64,000 bases of DNA from Tyto alba (taxonomy: Eukaryota > Chordata > Aves > Strigiformes > Tytonidae). The translations under genes were made by a program, and so were the position numbers. The notes below the pieces were generated by a model. That model was not told the origin of the DNA. It made no database searches and worked only from the letters and a program-made list of their open reading frames with translations. Below, piece by piece: positions 1 through 12,960 of this stretch. The stretch spans positions 18,523,904 through 18,587,903 of the forward strand of contig NW_024881295.1 of assembly GCF_018691265.1 (NCBI RefSeq). Reading direction: 5' to 3'. Numbering within the stretch: position 1 is the stretch's first letter; the number at the start of each line of letters is the position of its first letter.

Positions 1-860
1 GTAAATATTTTCTAGCGCTTGCATCTGAGAATGGTGGGAGTAAAGCTTGTCACTAACATCAGAAGCACCTAACTGGGCTCTTACTGCCCGATTTCTTTGA
101 ATTAACAGCCAGAGTTCCAAAACATTCAGATAGACAGTTCTAGCAGAGAAAGCAGACTTGTGTTAATGATCACTTTCGTATTACTGTCCGCAGAATTAAA
201 TCCTTTTCTCTGGATAGCTGTGCCAGTATAAAAGTTCCCCTGAGTCTCAAAGCAAAGCCTTTGCCAACGTGCTGAGGTAGTTCTGAAGGTGTTTCTCACG
301 ACCTGTTAGCTCACTGTCTTCGTGTGGCTTGCTGCAATGAGTCGGGTGGTGCTTCAAAGTGAAAGGATGAAGCCTTCTTTGTAGTTCAAGCTTAAATAGT
401 ATTTTTTTTTTTCCAGGAAATAGTATATTGTCTGATGTTCTGGCAGGAAAAAACATTACAGCATGCTTCATATCAAGTCTGTTATGGGATGTTTTGGTTT
501 CTTGCATAATAGTAGCTAAAACTCCAGTTCATTGGTCTGCCAGGTTTTTAGAAGAACTTTTATTTTGTCATTTTGGTTCTGTTTTCTACTTAAAGCACAG
601 ATGTTTTTTGCTTCTCCACCTTCCTATCACTGTTCACCAAAGATAATTGTATATCAGTAAAATACTCTGATCTGCAGGAGGCTGTCCTTCAAACGCTGGC
701 TTCTTAAAAGCCAGCAAGTTACTGGTTTATGTGTTTTCTGCAGGCAAATGTGTTTCGGTATAATATTTTAATAGCCGTTTCTGAAAATTACAGAAAACAA
801 TGTTTCCCAGTTCTTTTGTCTGCCTTTTTTTCTTAGTGAGGAAAAATGATAAAAAGGGGC
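1..860. other. No gene recognised
   Basis: AT-rich sequence with only short, incidental reading frames on both strands. No CR1 or LTR signature is evident. Confidence 0.4.
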
Positions 861-1210
861 CTGTTACATTTGTGTAGTCACCTCTGATGGAGTAGATGGT
901 GCACCTGGCCAGGTGAGGCTGTGTGCTCCTCGGGCAGTCTTTGCCAGACCTTTATCTCCTAATGGACCAGCTGAGCTACTTACTATGGCCTCCTGAGCCA
1001 CCACCTGGGTCTATTGGCTTTTGGCTGTGGGCTGCAAACAAGGGAAGTGGTTTCTTAAGTCCTGTGTGTGATGAGCTTGCTCAGTTTCATTTCGCTGCAA
1101 CCATGAGCAACATATCAGTGGGTTGGAGATGTGCGACTGTCACAGTGTTTGTGGTCTCTCCTGGTCCTACTCAGTGAAATAATAAACCTGTTAGCTTGAT
1201 GTTGAGCCTT
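861..1210 (+). other. Unassigned block with 84-codon frame and poly(A) signal
   Basis: An ATG-initiated 84-codon frame (923-1177) is followed at once by AATAAA-type sequence (about 1180-1188). The peptide has no family feature I recognise. It could be the end of a non-coding RNA or a worn LTR. Confidence 0.15.
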
Positions 1211-3960
1211 TCTTCTTTTTGTTGTTGACTAATAATCAACAAATGAACACAGGAGGGGGGAGATCAGTACTCTCCACACCCTAATTTAAAAGGGGTCTGG
1301 AGGGAAGGCTAAAGACAGCAAACAGAGTAAAGGGAGCTGGAGGCCAAAAAGGTGCCATTCGGCTATCTTAATTCCTAGAGCAGCTCATGCTTTACTTAAA
1401 CCTGACTATGAGGGCTTGTGATAAACTGTAGAGCCTGCTGGTGACTCTTAAGAAGAGGAAAGAAAAAAAAAAAAAAAAAAAAAAAAAACAAATGATAAGG
1501 AGAAGTGGTGAAAACACATGTTATAGTTGTTAGCGTTAAGTGAGTGCTATTCTTTGTTCTCACGAACTGATACTGGGCACTAATAAAAGGAAGCTGTTGC
1601 TTCACAGCAAATTGGACTTCAAAACCTGCCAGGAGATCCTCTGATGTATTATTAGTGATCAGGGACATAGGAGACTGTCCAGTGATATTATTGGTACAGG
1701 TCATTGATACTTTGGTAAAAGGAGCACTTGCAGCTTAATAACTATTGTCTCTTCTAGGAGAAAAGACCAGTAAGGAACTCCTGCCTTTCCAGTGAGTACT
1801 ATACATCTGTCTGAAGGGACGAACTAACGAGATTGCTGAAGTAAGTGATGGATTTTTTTTTTTTTAATTAGAAATATGGAAGCTATTTTATTTATTTATT
1901 TGATTCATTCTGAAGCACCACAGGTAGCAGCATTAGTGTGACTGAAGATGTAGAAATGGGGGAGAAAATGGGGTTGGAGAAAATGTAAACTTCTCAACCT
2001 GTCATTGTCTCTCCAAGTATTTCTAAGCTATACTTAATACTGTTACAGCCACAGTTTTTCAAAGGGCTCTAGTACTCTCCCATTGCTGACAGGGAATAGA
2101 TTTTTGCTTTTTCACACTTTTGATTGATAGACACTACTAGGATCTTTCTGACTATTATGTGTTTCTGATAAACATGGGAATTGTAAGTTCTCAACAGTTT
2201 CAAAACTGCAAAGGGCAGTGAAAATGTAAACTAAAAAAGCTGCGGGATTTTATACTTGGGAGGAATTGCAAGAGAGATCATTTAATGAGTGGGAATGTTG
2301 ATAATGTAACTTACAGTATACAGGCAACTTCACAAAGCAGCAGAGAAGAAAGGCATTATCACAGCTATACTTTCTTTAAAAAACACTCTTGTGATCTTGA
2401 AGCTATTATTATGCCTTACTGCTGGTATAAATGGTCTCCATAAAATGCAAATATGCCCAAGAGCTCTTCTAGTATGTGCTTGTGAAAGATTACTGTTATT
2501 TTCCATGACTGAAATTCAGTTAACTTCTTAATTTACACTTCAGCCAGTTTTCCATACATAGATTGAAAACTTTTCTCCAATATGTCATTAGGTGTTAAAT
2601 GATTAGAAAGGATACATCTTTTTAAAAGGAGACAACTACTGGAGATGTAAGACAGTTCTTTGAATGTTCCTTAAAACTTAGAGGGAACTCAGAAATTCTT
2701 CAGAGGCTGAAGTGCATTTCTACTTATCACACTTCATGGAAACAACAGTGAAATGCAGAGAAACTATGAAGTTTGCAGCTGTAGCATAGGGATGTAGGTG
2801 TATTCTAAAAAATAATTCCATCAAAAAAAAAGCAACTTTGGACTCCACTTTATTGTTAGCTGACCTCTTCCATCACAGTAATGCTCACAACTAGAAGAGC
2901 ATGAGCTATAGATGTGTATTTATGTGTATATATTTCAATTATATACGTGAACTATGCTACAGAGGCAAGGATATTCCCATATAAAAGAGTCTGATGCTAG
3001 TATTAGAAAAGCTTTTATCTCTATGTTTCTGAATACAATATTAGGAGATGTTAATTTGTGTGACGAATCCGATCCCTGTTACTAATGCCTTTTTCCTGCA
3101 AATCTTCCGATTTTTTGCCAAAGTTACTTTCTCACGCTTATGGCTATTAGACAAAAGTGAATATCATTTTTTCCCTGAGGAGCATAAGCAATAAATGCTT
3201 GGTTGATAGTATCAAGCAGTCAAATACAATCTTGGAAGATTTCATTTTGTTCTGACCAGTGACATCTATTTTGCTGATGTTATGTTGCTTGGTATTGTGG
3301 AGAACTAGAATTTTAAAACTCCTTGTGAAGCATGGCTCTTCCAAACACCTGAAGTCCATGGTGCTTGCAGAAAATTCACTTTTATCTCTCAGAATAATTA
3401 ACTTGAACTCAGTTTAGATGTTGCTTATGACAAATTCAGATTTTTTCTGTATCTAGCTCTTCCAATTGCTAATATATGGCATAGTGTTTATTTGTATTAT
3501 CTCATTCCTCCTGAGAAGAATGGCCTCTTTCCTGCGGCCCTTCTGGCTGTGACTGCAATGCCCATGACTTTTGCAGTGGTGTTGCTGGGTTTGAGTCTAT
3601 ATCTGTAGGACTGTGGATCAGGTTCATTGCCAAGTGCCATGGAGTATGGAGTGCTTTTTCCTTTTTAAATTTTTGTACTATCTCTGAATAAGTGTTAAAA
3701 TTGAATTATGTAATTGTAATTTCTCAGCTGAAGAATTTCCAAATTGCCTCCAAGTTTTAAGGCACATTCAGAGATTGCAGTGCATTTCATGGTTTCTCTG
3801 TGTTTCACTGTTGTTTTCATGGAGTGTGATGATAAGTTGAAATCTGCAGCTGTAGCTCTGCCTCAGATATCCTATTGAAACATAATTTCAGATTTGTAAT
3901 GTAAATGCTGAAATTGCCACGACTGATACACCAATAGAAATGTGTGAGAGAGCAGCAGAA
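1211..3960. other. Unassigned intergenic sequence with an A26 run
   Basis: No gene was found. The only clear structure is a run of 26 A at 1463-1488, which could be a retrotransposed tail or simple homopolymer growth. The remaining sequence looks unique and AT-rich. Confidence 0.4.
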
Positions 3961-4029
3961 GAAATAGCAGATCAAGAGTTAAAAGAATGACCTGTGTTGT
4001 CAGTGAAGGAGAACCATTTCCAGCAATAA

Positions 4030-5215
4030 AATTGGGGAATGTGTTGAATGTAAGGGTATGTGGAAGTTGAGAGCATCTGCTTCATTAAGGTTATCTGCTC
4101 AATGACCTTTTCAGTGCAAAAGGAGACAACAAGGGGGAAGGAATAAACCAAATGTTCAGAGACACAGACCTGATAGATAGACAATACTGGGGATAAGAAC
4201 AATAATCAAACACCCTCAGCTATGCTAATGGGTAAGAGTGTGTGGGATGTGAGAGTGTTTATTTCAGCAAGGTTATTTGATCATGGACCTTGTCAAATGG
4301 GATTATAGGGAAAAGAGGAGGGCAATAAAGAAAATTTAGACAAACCTGACAGGCAAATGTGAAGGAAACAGAAGAAACAAACCTCATCAGTCTTGCTAAT
4401 TGGTGGGCCATTGAGAAACTGTAGGCAAACCTAGACTTTTAAACTGGTGAGAGTGCAAACCTGGGAGTCCCAGGTATGAGTGGGTGAAGTACTAAGGCCT
4501 GAACAACAGCCCCTGAGCCAAAGTTGCCCTCTAGATGAACCTCACAACCAAACATTATATAATATCAGTGTCTGATCACTAGCAAAATATGTACCTTGGA
4601 TGGAATATCTCATTAGCAAGATAGGTAGCTTAGATAAAAAGATATGGGAATATATTGACCTTTATTAGTTTAAAAACATACTGTCAAGGTTGAGTACACA
4701 AACTCCCTTGGATCCTTCCTGAGCCCTGGTCAGGCCTGGGGAGGAATCCCAAAGGAGGATGGTAAGGCGTGCCAATCCACCAGATGTCTTACGTGCCTTT
4801 TGTCAATCATATAGATTTATAGATTTGTTTGTTAACCTGTATAAAAGCTGGACCCTCTCACAGCGAAGATGGAGACCTCACCTACGAGCGGACGCCCTGC
4901 GTGGGACTTCCCAATTGCCGGGAAAGGCTCTGCGACCCTTCGCTGTGACGGGGCTCCCCAGCTGAAGCACGGATCTAGATGAGGGAGTATGAGGGCAATT
5001 GGTGATGGATCTGTCCTAATCACTGTGACTTGTCCAGTATAGTAATGACCGGATGCACTGCCTTATTTCCTAACTGCCCTGTTTGTTATCTACTGCTTAC
5101 TTTTGTATTAACCTTATGTAGAAAGTATTAGGTGCATTACCTTGTTCATCCTTTCTGCTGCTTTAAAGTAAAGTAAAATAAGCCAGTCTCTTTAACTTGG
5201 TGCCTACAATTTTTG
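4030..5215 (+). mobile_element. LTR-like block with duplicated U3 and TATA box
   Basis: Two diverged direct repeats of roughly 180-200 bp (about 4045-4235 and 4236-4415) share phrases such as CAAGGTTAT, GACCTT and a GCTAATxGGT end. They are followed by a TATA box (TATAAAAG, 4840-4847), a GC-richer leader and an A/T-rich end near 5160-5215. Duplicated enhancer-like repeats before a TATA box are typical of retroviral U3 regions. The outer ends and family were not resolved. Confidence 0.5.
4840..4847 (+). promoter_or_regulatory. TATA box of the 4-5 kb LTR
   Basis: TATAAAAG follows a T-rich stretch and precedes a CpG-containing leader, as in an LTR promoter. Activity today cannot be judged. Confidence 0.45.
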
Positions 5216-5219
5216 TGTT

Positions 5220-6510
5220 AACCCCATAAATTGGCAAAGCAGTGGGAGGAAGAGGTTGGTGGAGCTGTGCAGAGAGGGACCAGACAGAAGAGGGTATAAA
5301 AGGGGCCAGTCATGTATAAACCCTGGCTGGTCAGGAGGTCTGTCTGTCTGAGCCCTGTGCCTAGTCCCTGCAGCCAGTCCTATCTTCTTAAGTCCTTTTT
5401 TCACTGCCTCACTTGCTATCCTTTGTGTGGGAGGGCTGCAAGGGCTAGGTGCCACCTACTGAGGAGATCAGTGTGAGTTGATAGTTGGGCCAGGAAGTGG
5501 AGTCAAACTGGAGGTGTAGGAACCCCATGGCCATTGTGCCAGCAACTGGAGCGAGAAGGTGCCTGTGTCAGTAGTTGGAAGGACCATAGCTCTAGGCAGC
5601 ATCTCCACAGGTCCTACAGACTTTCTGTCTGGAGTGCCAGCTACTGGGGGGACAGATGTGAGTGGATCTGGTGCCAGCAATTGGGGTCAGGCCGGGGGGT
5701 GTAGGCCCCCCTGGCCTGCGGTGCCAGCAGTTGGAGTGAGTGGGGGCCTCACTGGAGCGAGGGGCTCAGTGCTGGTGGCTGGAGTGGGATTGTGGGTCAC
5801 AGCCTGTGTGCCCGGTGCGTGGGGCATAGCTTCCTCATATTGGGTGTGTGAGGTTTGCCTGTATAATTGGCTAGCAGACTTCAAGGTGAACCAACTGGTG
5901 GGAAGGAGGTTCTGGGTCCATGCTGATATTTAGGGGGATCTGTGAGTGTGGAGTGCTTAAGCAACAAGTGTGTGCATCTGTTTACTAGTGAGCCTCAAGC
6001 TAGACCAGCCTGCAAGTAGGAGATCCTTCAAAGTGGGTAAGAGGGCCTGGGATCCATGCAGGGCTATTGGATGGGCAGTGAGGCTGTACTGGTACTTTGA
6101 GGGATCTGTGAATGTGTGTGTGCTTGTGACTGTGGAGAGTGGGGGCGTGTGGTTTTTAGAGAGACACGTTCAATCCCTGGCTGGCCAAAAAGGAGGAAGG
6201 GGACTTGTCTGTCTATTTCTGTTTTATATGAGTCATATATATAGATACTGTTGAAGGCAGCACCTTGCCTGTTGCTGGCTGTATCAGTGTCCTGTGTGTG
6301 TCTTGGATGTATGCTCAGCCAGGCTACTGGTTGAACCTGCGAACAGGAAAGCAGCAACAGCAGCAGTGTCCATGGGCCTGCAATAGAGACACCTGGTTCT
6401 CCAGGCTGGGCTCCAACCTCAGGGCAGGAGGAACCACCAGGCCACAGAGCTGCTGGAGGTGGTCACTTAGGGCATCCCTTAGCAAGCACCGGGGCTATGC
6501 TAATGAGGTA
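5220..6510 (+). mobile_element. Second LTR-like block, GC-rich with degenerate internal repeats
   Basis: A second TATA box (TATAAAAG, 5295-5302) stands 455 bases after the first. Downstream the sequence is G-rich and repeats the phrase GTGCCAGCAATTGG with variations at 5536, 5634, 5671, 5721 and 5769. Purine-rich, CTG/CAG-rich sequence continues to about 6510. It may be a long LTR leader or an unclassified repeat; the family is not identified. Confidence 0.35.
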
Positions 6511-6519
6511 ATTTGAAAA

Positions 6520-7690
6520 GGATAATTTTGATGGGTTTTGTTTTATTGGCTGTTGCTTGAATTGCAAAATCTGTCCTGTTTCTTCACCTGTTCTGAAAAG
6601 ATCCTGTTTGTTCTAAGCATTCTTTCTGCTGTGCTAGATTTGGGCCCTGAGAACTTTGAGAATAAAGTGCGTTCACTTGAAAAAAATAATCCCCAAACAA
6701 GCAGAAAAATCCGCTAACAGACTGACTCAGAAATACTGCCTGATAATACTGAATAAAGTCACATTGAAAGTCCTGGTGGTTGGAGGAGGCAATGCTAAGA
6801 ACGTGAAGGAAGACTGTGAGGAAGAGCCTGATTCAACATGAAGTTCATGGGTGTAAAATTAAAACAGGCCTATCCAATAGCCATTTTTGTAATGCTCATC
6901 TGTAGCAGCAGATGGCATTAAGACAGCAAAGCCAATATGTGAAAGTGGGAAATACACTGCTGAAATGGTGGAATGGAAATCTGTGAAGGGAAGTGACTAG
7001 TCTTCATATGCTTAAAGTTACTGTAACTACCCTGTGATTGACTGCGAATCTGAGATACAGAAAATTGAAAGTTCTTGGTATGTATGTACTCTTTCCTTTG
7101 GGCACATGTTTGGTTGATTCTGTCCATCTTGTACCACAGGTGCAGGTCTGCCAAGCTGCTCTAATCTTGCTATGATACTGTATGTCAAACATACTTGGTT
7201 CATTTAAAATGCTTTCAGTTATCTGAAACTGGCTGCTAGAAGTCCAGAAGCAGACACCAGGGCTCAAAGTTGTGCTGGCCTGCAGCTCAACTTCTATCCT
7301 TTCAGTTCTTGGAAGCTTGTATTTGCTGAACTCCATGTACTGGAGAGATGGGAAACAGCTGAGTTCAGAGTGGCTGGCATTGAAATATGTATGTTTGGTG
7401 TTTAGAGTTTTGGTTCAACTAAAGGAAGCTTTTAATAATGAATAAGAATATTTTGTAACTATTGTGTGTGCCTCTGTTACACTTGTAGCAGGGGAGATTT
7501 AGACTGCTTAAAGAACTGCCAAAGGTAGCAGCAAAAGTAGTTCTAATGATGATGTTGTAAACGTGAGGCTTAAGAAAGTCTGATGGCAAGATTCTATCTA
7601 TTACTTACTGTACAGAGGATATAATAATACAAAAATACCAATACAAGATCTTAATGCCCTATGATACAAGGTTATGCATGATATTGGTCA
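6520..7690. other. No gene recognised
   Basis: AT-rich unique-looking sequence. Short frames on both strands lack codon structure or homology that I can see. Confidence 0.4.
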
Positions 7691-8605
7691 CTTACCAAAG
7701 ATCTGCAGTTGCACCTCAACCTTGAGTAACTTTGAGAGGCAGCCCAGCTCAAGGGGAGATCACCACCTTGCACCCAGCTGCTTAGGAGGGAGAGCTCAAA
7801 AGAGGCTCACTTAGGCTGTCATATTTATTGAATAAAGTAGTTGGCTTGTAGTCAAATTACGTGGGATGGGAAAGGTAAGCAGGAGACTCCTTGTACCCAC
7901 GACTTCATTTGTTCCTTGACAGATTAGTCTTGGAAGAACCACCCTCTATTCATGTGTTAATCGCATGATCAGTGTTCCAGTTTCCCAGCTGATATGCATC
8001 AAAGCTCACCAGGTCACCCTGTTCCTGTGTGGGTTTTCAAAGAACAGGTCGGAACTAAAGTTCTTGACCGGATCATGGCCTAGGCCTTTAGTTCCTTGGG
8101 AGACTGAACCAAACTGTTACTAGTTTGGTCAAGGAGTCAAGTGCATCCAGCACACTCCACTCCAGGACTACAATCAATCCACTTTATTGACTTAGAGTTG
8201 TATTACAGTTACCTCTTGCCTCTGTTATAAATATGTGGTATATTGCAGATCAGTGGTAAGGGTACAGTTATTTGATGAATTACTTAACTTGAGCATTACC
8301 ATTAATGCTAACTATATACCATTGCACATGCAGAATCAGTTGATTGCATAGGTTTTGCATATTGGATTAACATAATTTGTTACATTATTTGCCCAAGTTT
8401 GACATACAGAATGATTATAAGCAATAAACACAATAAAGTCAAAACTAAGAAAACTGCAACTGGATGTAACATCAAAGTGGTAAACAAGAAGTTGGGTATA
8501 CTGAGTTCAGTCTAGATGCACTGGTTAGCGAGGTTAGCTTTGTCTGATTTAGGTCCAGTTAGGATCCCAAAGTAGCTGTTGCTTAAGATTTTCTTCCAAA
8601 TTACA
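7690..8605 (-). mobile_element. LTR-like sequence, minus orientation, next to ERVL pol
   Basis: At 8183-8188 the minus strand carries a poly(A) signal in the context AGTCAATAAAGTGG, typical of avian LTR R regions. The block from about 8140 to 8605 lies where the 3' LTR of the minus-strand ERVL pol remnant would be, with only a CR1 fragment between them. The part from 7690 to 8140 has another AATAAA (about 7832) and may be a separate worn LTR. Ends were not resolved. Confidence 0.4.
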
Positions 8606-8607
8606 TA

Positions 8608-9068
8608 AGGACTTGTTTGTCCAGAGGAGGGCCATGAAGGTGATCAGGGGTCTGGAGCAGCTTCCTTCTGAGGACAGGCTGAGTGAGCTGGGGTTCTTCA
8701 GCATAGAGAAGATGAGGCACCAGGGAGACCTTGTATTGGCCTTCCAGTACTTAAAGGGGGCCTACAGGAAAGCCAGGGAGGGACTTTTTATCAGGGAGTG
8801 TAGAGACAGGATGAGGTGTAACAGTTTTAAACTGAAAGAGGGAAAATTTAGATTAGATATTAGAAAGAAATTCTTTAATGTGAGGCTGGTGAGACACTGG
8901 CACAGGTTGCCCAGAGAAGCTGTGGCTGCCCCCTCCCGGGAAGTGCTCAAGGCCAGGTTTGATGAGGCTTTGAGCAACCTGATCCAGTGGAAGGTGTCCT
9001 CTTCTCATGGCAGGGAGGGTGGAACTAGGTGATCTTTAAGGTCCCTTGTGACCCAAACCTAAGATTCA
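8608..9068 (+). mobile_element. CR1 LINE 3' end
   Basis: This is the C-terminal end of CR1 ORF2 and the 3' UTR. The frame reads VQRRAMKVIRGLEQLPSEDR and continues in one frame to about 9032, then the usual GGTCCCTT...CCCAAACCTA tail. The 139-codon frame here is retrotransposon sequence, not a host gene. It is a 5'-truncated copy, as most avian CR1s are. Confidence 0.9.
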
Positions 9069-9199
9069 AAGCTATACTTCAATAATGTTAAGGGTTGGAG
9101 TTGAGGGTGACTTGGGAAGAATAGTTGGAGGGTTGGCTGCAGTGGGCTCAGGAAGGGAAATACCCGTGAGACTCGGACAAGAGAATAATATTAAACTTA

Positions 9200-11130
9200 G
9201 AGTGATTAAAGGCTTAACCTAAAGGCACACAGTGTCAACAGGGTGAGAAGGTATAATGGACATGGCACAAAAGATTTGGTACAGGCACATGGCGCACTGA
9301 TTGTTGGACCAGTATAACGTCTGCTAATATTTCCATAGGGCTGGCTGCGCGTGTCTAATTGCTGAAAGAGACCAGTTGTTTCCCACTTGAGCCTGTGTGA
9401 CACTTTGTGCCGTGTCTGAGGGAAGATGCATTTCGTAGTGTGCTGCAACCCTAAATAAAGCAGGATAACGCCAACACTTGTGCAACCAGAGAGCTACCAC
9501 GATGATCCTGTGGTTCAGTTTGGAGGCTTGGATTCAAGTTTCCTCAGTTTCATCTGCTACGATTGGACCGCAGTTGGCTTTATCATAGGTGTCAGTGTTT
9601 GCCACCACTGCCCACCCCTGTGATGGCAGCAGTAACATTTGCTTGGGCATTCCATATGGCCTGTGCCATGGGACAAGCAGAATGGGAATCAACATGGCTC
9701 ACAGCCAAAGCACATGTGTGGACATAAAGAAGTCAGCCTCAAATTTCCTCAGTATGGGTGCAAAAGGAGTGTGCGTTCCAAGAGGGAAGCCAGTGGGTGC
9801 ACCGGGCAAAACCAGCCCAAGAGTCAATATAGACTTGGTTGTCAGAGGAGTGAATGACTAAGCAAAGGGCCAAGAGTTCAGCCATCTGGGCACTGTCATG
9901 GGTAATAGGTGCACAGCTGTTGTGGAAGGTGGCAAAGCTGACCTACATGAGCTGAATGAGACATAAAGAGCACGTGGCAATAATGGGATTAGATTGTGAG
10001 GCTATAATAGCACAGGAATGTATGTAAATTATAGAGGCTGTTAATATGTTTTGGAGGGCTTTAAGGACTTAATTTAGCTGCTCAAAAGTAGTTGTTCATG
10101 ATAAAACAGAACACATAGTTTGCTTAAGGCTTTTGCTTAATGTTGACCTATTCTCTGATTGGAGGAAGAAGATTCGGAAAGCCCCAGAACCAGTTTGAGC
10201 CAGAAAAAGGAGACATGGTAACTACTAGCCTTAAAAACAGAAAAGAGAAAGAACCTGGCTAGAGATGAAAGGAAGGACCCAATGACAGAGAAAATGACCC
10301 CGGACCCAAATATTACTATTGGGCCATACTATGGTGTGAGGGGTGGGAACTTTATAACTGCACAGGGATTTTAGCATTTGGGGTTCTTCTCTGGAGGCAC
10401 GTGTCTTGAGCTGTTTAAATTTGTGTGCCATACAGGCCTAGCTGACTAAAACCCAGGCCTTGTCAGGACAAAAGTTTAAAGCGCCTAGGAGACTCTGACA
10501 TTTGCATTTGGAGGAGGGAATAGGTTGAGTAAAGAAAACAGATTACAAGACGCTTTCAAGAATACTTTTGGTGCTGGCATACAAGAAGACTCCTTTAAAA
10601 AAGAACCTGAAGACCTTACATTCTGGGTAGGACCCTAGCATTTACTAGGAGGAATATAAAATTTCCACTGTTCTTTGAGGACTGAAATTGAGGATCGTAT
10701 CTTGTGCATCAGATTCCCATCTATGTCTTTTAGGAAAATATCGTCAATATACTGGTTATGAGACAATGGGAATGGGAGAAATTTCAGCTGATGTTGATGC
10801 TAATATACCATCGAGCAATGGTTGGGCTATAGCAATAGCCTTGAGGTAAATTAATAAAAGTATAATGAATGCCATTCCAAGTACAAGCAAAGTGAGCGTG
10901 GATGTCCAAGTGGGTGGGACACTGGAAGAATACGTCTTTAACGTCCAAACCTGCAATGCATAGGTAAGAGAAAAGATAAATGGTATTGATTACTTTGGCA
11001 GTTATTGGGCCTGCAGCGTGAGGTAGAATTTATGCCTTTGGTAGTAAATGGTCAGATGTCAAGACCCACTGGGTTTGTGGGCTGGCCAGATGGGGCTGTT
11101 AAAAGCAGAGTGTGAGCAAGTGAATACTCC
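9200..11130 (-). pseudogene. ERVL-like pol remnant: RT, RNase H, integrase
   Basis: On the minus strand, reading from 11130 down, reverse transcriptase signatures appear in order: LDVKDVFF (about 10922-10949), LPQG (about 10840-10850) and the catalytic YIDD (10740-10751), about 33 codons apart as expected. RNase H follows with the IDSWAG motif (about 9812-9832), then the zinc-binding start of integrase with SHVDSH (9680-9700). The LPQGY and SHVDAH-like motifs point to class III (ERVL) elements. Stops and frameshifts break every domain, so this is a dead copy. Gag or protease may extend to about 12250 but I could not identify them. The CR1 at 8608-9068 separates it from its probable LTR. Confidence 0.75.
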
Positions 11131-12267
11131 TTGTTTTTCCAGTTCTGTGAGAAAAGACGTGATGAGATTTGGGGCTTGCAGGTTCACAGGGTGTTAACAT
11201 GCGTAGCTAGAGGCAGGGGAAATGCCTTTTGGAGTACCTGTACTAGGGGGAGTTTGGTTCAAGAAGCACCAGGAGACTGTACCTTCCTTTGAGCACTGTG
11301 GAAGGTCTGGTCTCTGAGTAGTTCCATATGTGGAAGTAAAATAGCTAATGCCTCATAGGCCTTTGCAGGCATCTCTAGTTAAAAATTCTCTGCAGCATTA
11401 CCTGATGGCCTCACTGAGTAAGAGTGACCCAATTATTGGAGTGAATTACTAGTAAAAGGATGTACTGCCTGGAGCTTATCTGAAGCAATCCATGTGTTAT
11501 CATCCTGCTTATCTGACACATAGCTGTAGTTAGGTGGAAAATCAAGTCATGTAACCCAGAAGTGTATAAACTCTGTCACTGCCCCAGCCTGGGCAGAGCT
11601 TGCATCAGCAGAGGCTGTCACTGCTGCTCTGTGTTGTCCCTTGCAGCTACAGTAGTAAGCTGCTGCTCTTCGGACCTGATCAGAATTGTGTTTGAGTTAC
11701 TCCACAATGGAGATTAGAACCTCCCCAAAACTTCAAATCCTTGGGCCGTCTGTCTGTCAGGGAAGTTGCACTTGACTATGGGAAGGGCTGAAGGGGCTCC
11801 GGTGAACCCATGGACTACTGCAGAGGGTGAGGGAAGTGGTCCCCCCCAGAGTGAACAAGTGAAGGCAGGATTTTGAGTTCCTATGAGGACATGCAAATGA
11901 TGGTGTCATTGGTGGTGGCACCTATCTCTGGATGGGAAGTGCCTGTAAGCTTCACCCTCCTTAACGCCTGGGAGGCATCAGCAGGTGTGGAATAATTACT
12001 GAAATGACCAAAATACAGCATTGTTCACACATTAAGGAAAGGTATAAAATCAAAAGGAGTCTAGGGTAAAATACAGCTGCAGCTGGTATGCGCAGAATCC
12101 ACCACGTCATCTGCGATTCCCGGGACAACATTGCTTGCAAAGCAGCACGGGGAGCGAAGCAGGGTGGAGAGCTCACGGTGTCTCCCTGTGATGGTGCAGC
12201 AGGTACAGGAACGAGGTGGTACCACAGAACTGATAGGCTGCACACTGGCCACCCTGAGCCAACTCCC
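11131..12267 (-). other. Possible 5' part of the ERVL remnant
   Basis: This stretch sits upstream of the RT domain on the minus strand, where protease and gag would lie. I saw no diagnostic motif. Short minus-strand frames (11714-11896, 11961-12252) have no recognised homology. Confidence 0.25.
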
Positions 12268-12960
12268 TGTTGGATTTTGATGAAACGCTGTCCTTTGTGC
12301 GAACTTTACTGATTATAATGTCATTATAATACCAAAACACACCTCCATCCCAAAGGCTACCCGCCCCCAAGGTGAGACCACTCCTCTTTGAGTCTGCGCC
12401 CTGAGTTTTCATAATCCATACATTTAAATATGAGGGGAGAGAATTTTACACCACTCATAATAAAGGTATTTATGACTGGAATCACTCAAACTCCACTGTG
12501 AAGGTAAAAAAATGTATAAAAATAGCCCAGGGAGGGTGGGGGAAGACACCATTGTATGAACTTCTGGGACCAGTCAACGGGCTGATTCTCTCTCTCCCCA
12601 TAGGGACGCATTTGGGTAAGACTTAAGAACTTAGAAATCTTTCTAGAAAGCCTCTTTTCCTTTTTTCATAGCCTGGCTGTATTGTTATAATTTTGGTTGT
12701 GCACTTTATATATACTCTTATTTGCACGTGCTTTGCAGACAGTGTATTTATCACCGGCAATCATAAGAACCTCTATATCTGTCACTTAAATAAACTGCAC
12801 TGTTTAAGTAGCTAGTCGTTTTGGTTTCTTACTGAATGGGACCAAAGAATGGCTGTGTTAGTTTATGAGCACGACTAGACTGAAGGTGCAGTCCACTATT
12901 AATGTATCTGAATTGTAACAGTTTAATATATCAAACTCGATTGGACTAATAGTGAATTGG
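12268..12960 (+). mobile_element. LTR, + orientation, with TATA and poly(A) signal
   Basis: The block begins TGTTGGATTTTG at 12268 and carries TATAAAAA at 12515-12522 and AATAAA at 12789-12794. That gives a U3-R layout with about 240 bases from the presumed transcript start to the poly(A) signal. The U3 text (two ATTATAA copies near 12311-12330, then a C/A-rich stretch) looks like a family common in bird genomes, though I cannot name it. The 3' end is approximate. Confidence 0.6.

Noticed and set aside
8613..9032. 139-codon + strand frame as a host gene
   Set aside because: It is the C-terminal end of CR1 ORF2.
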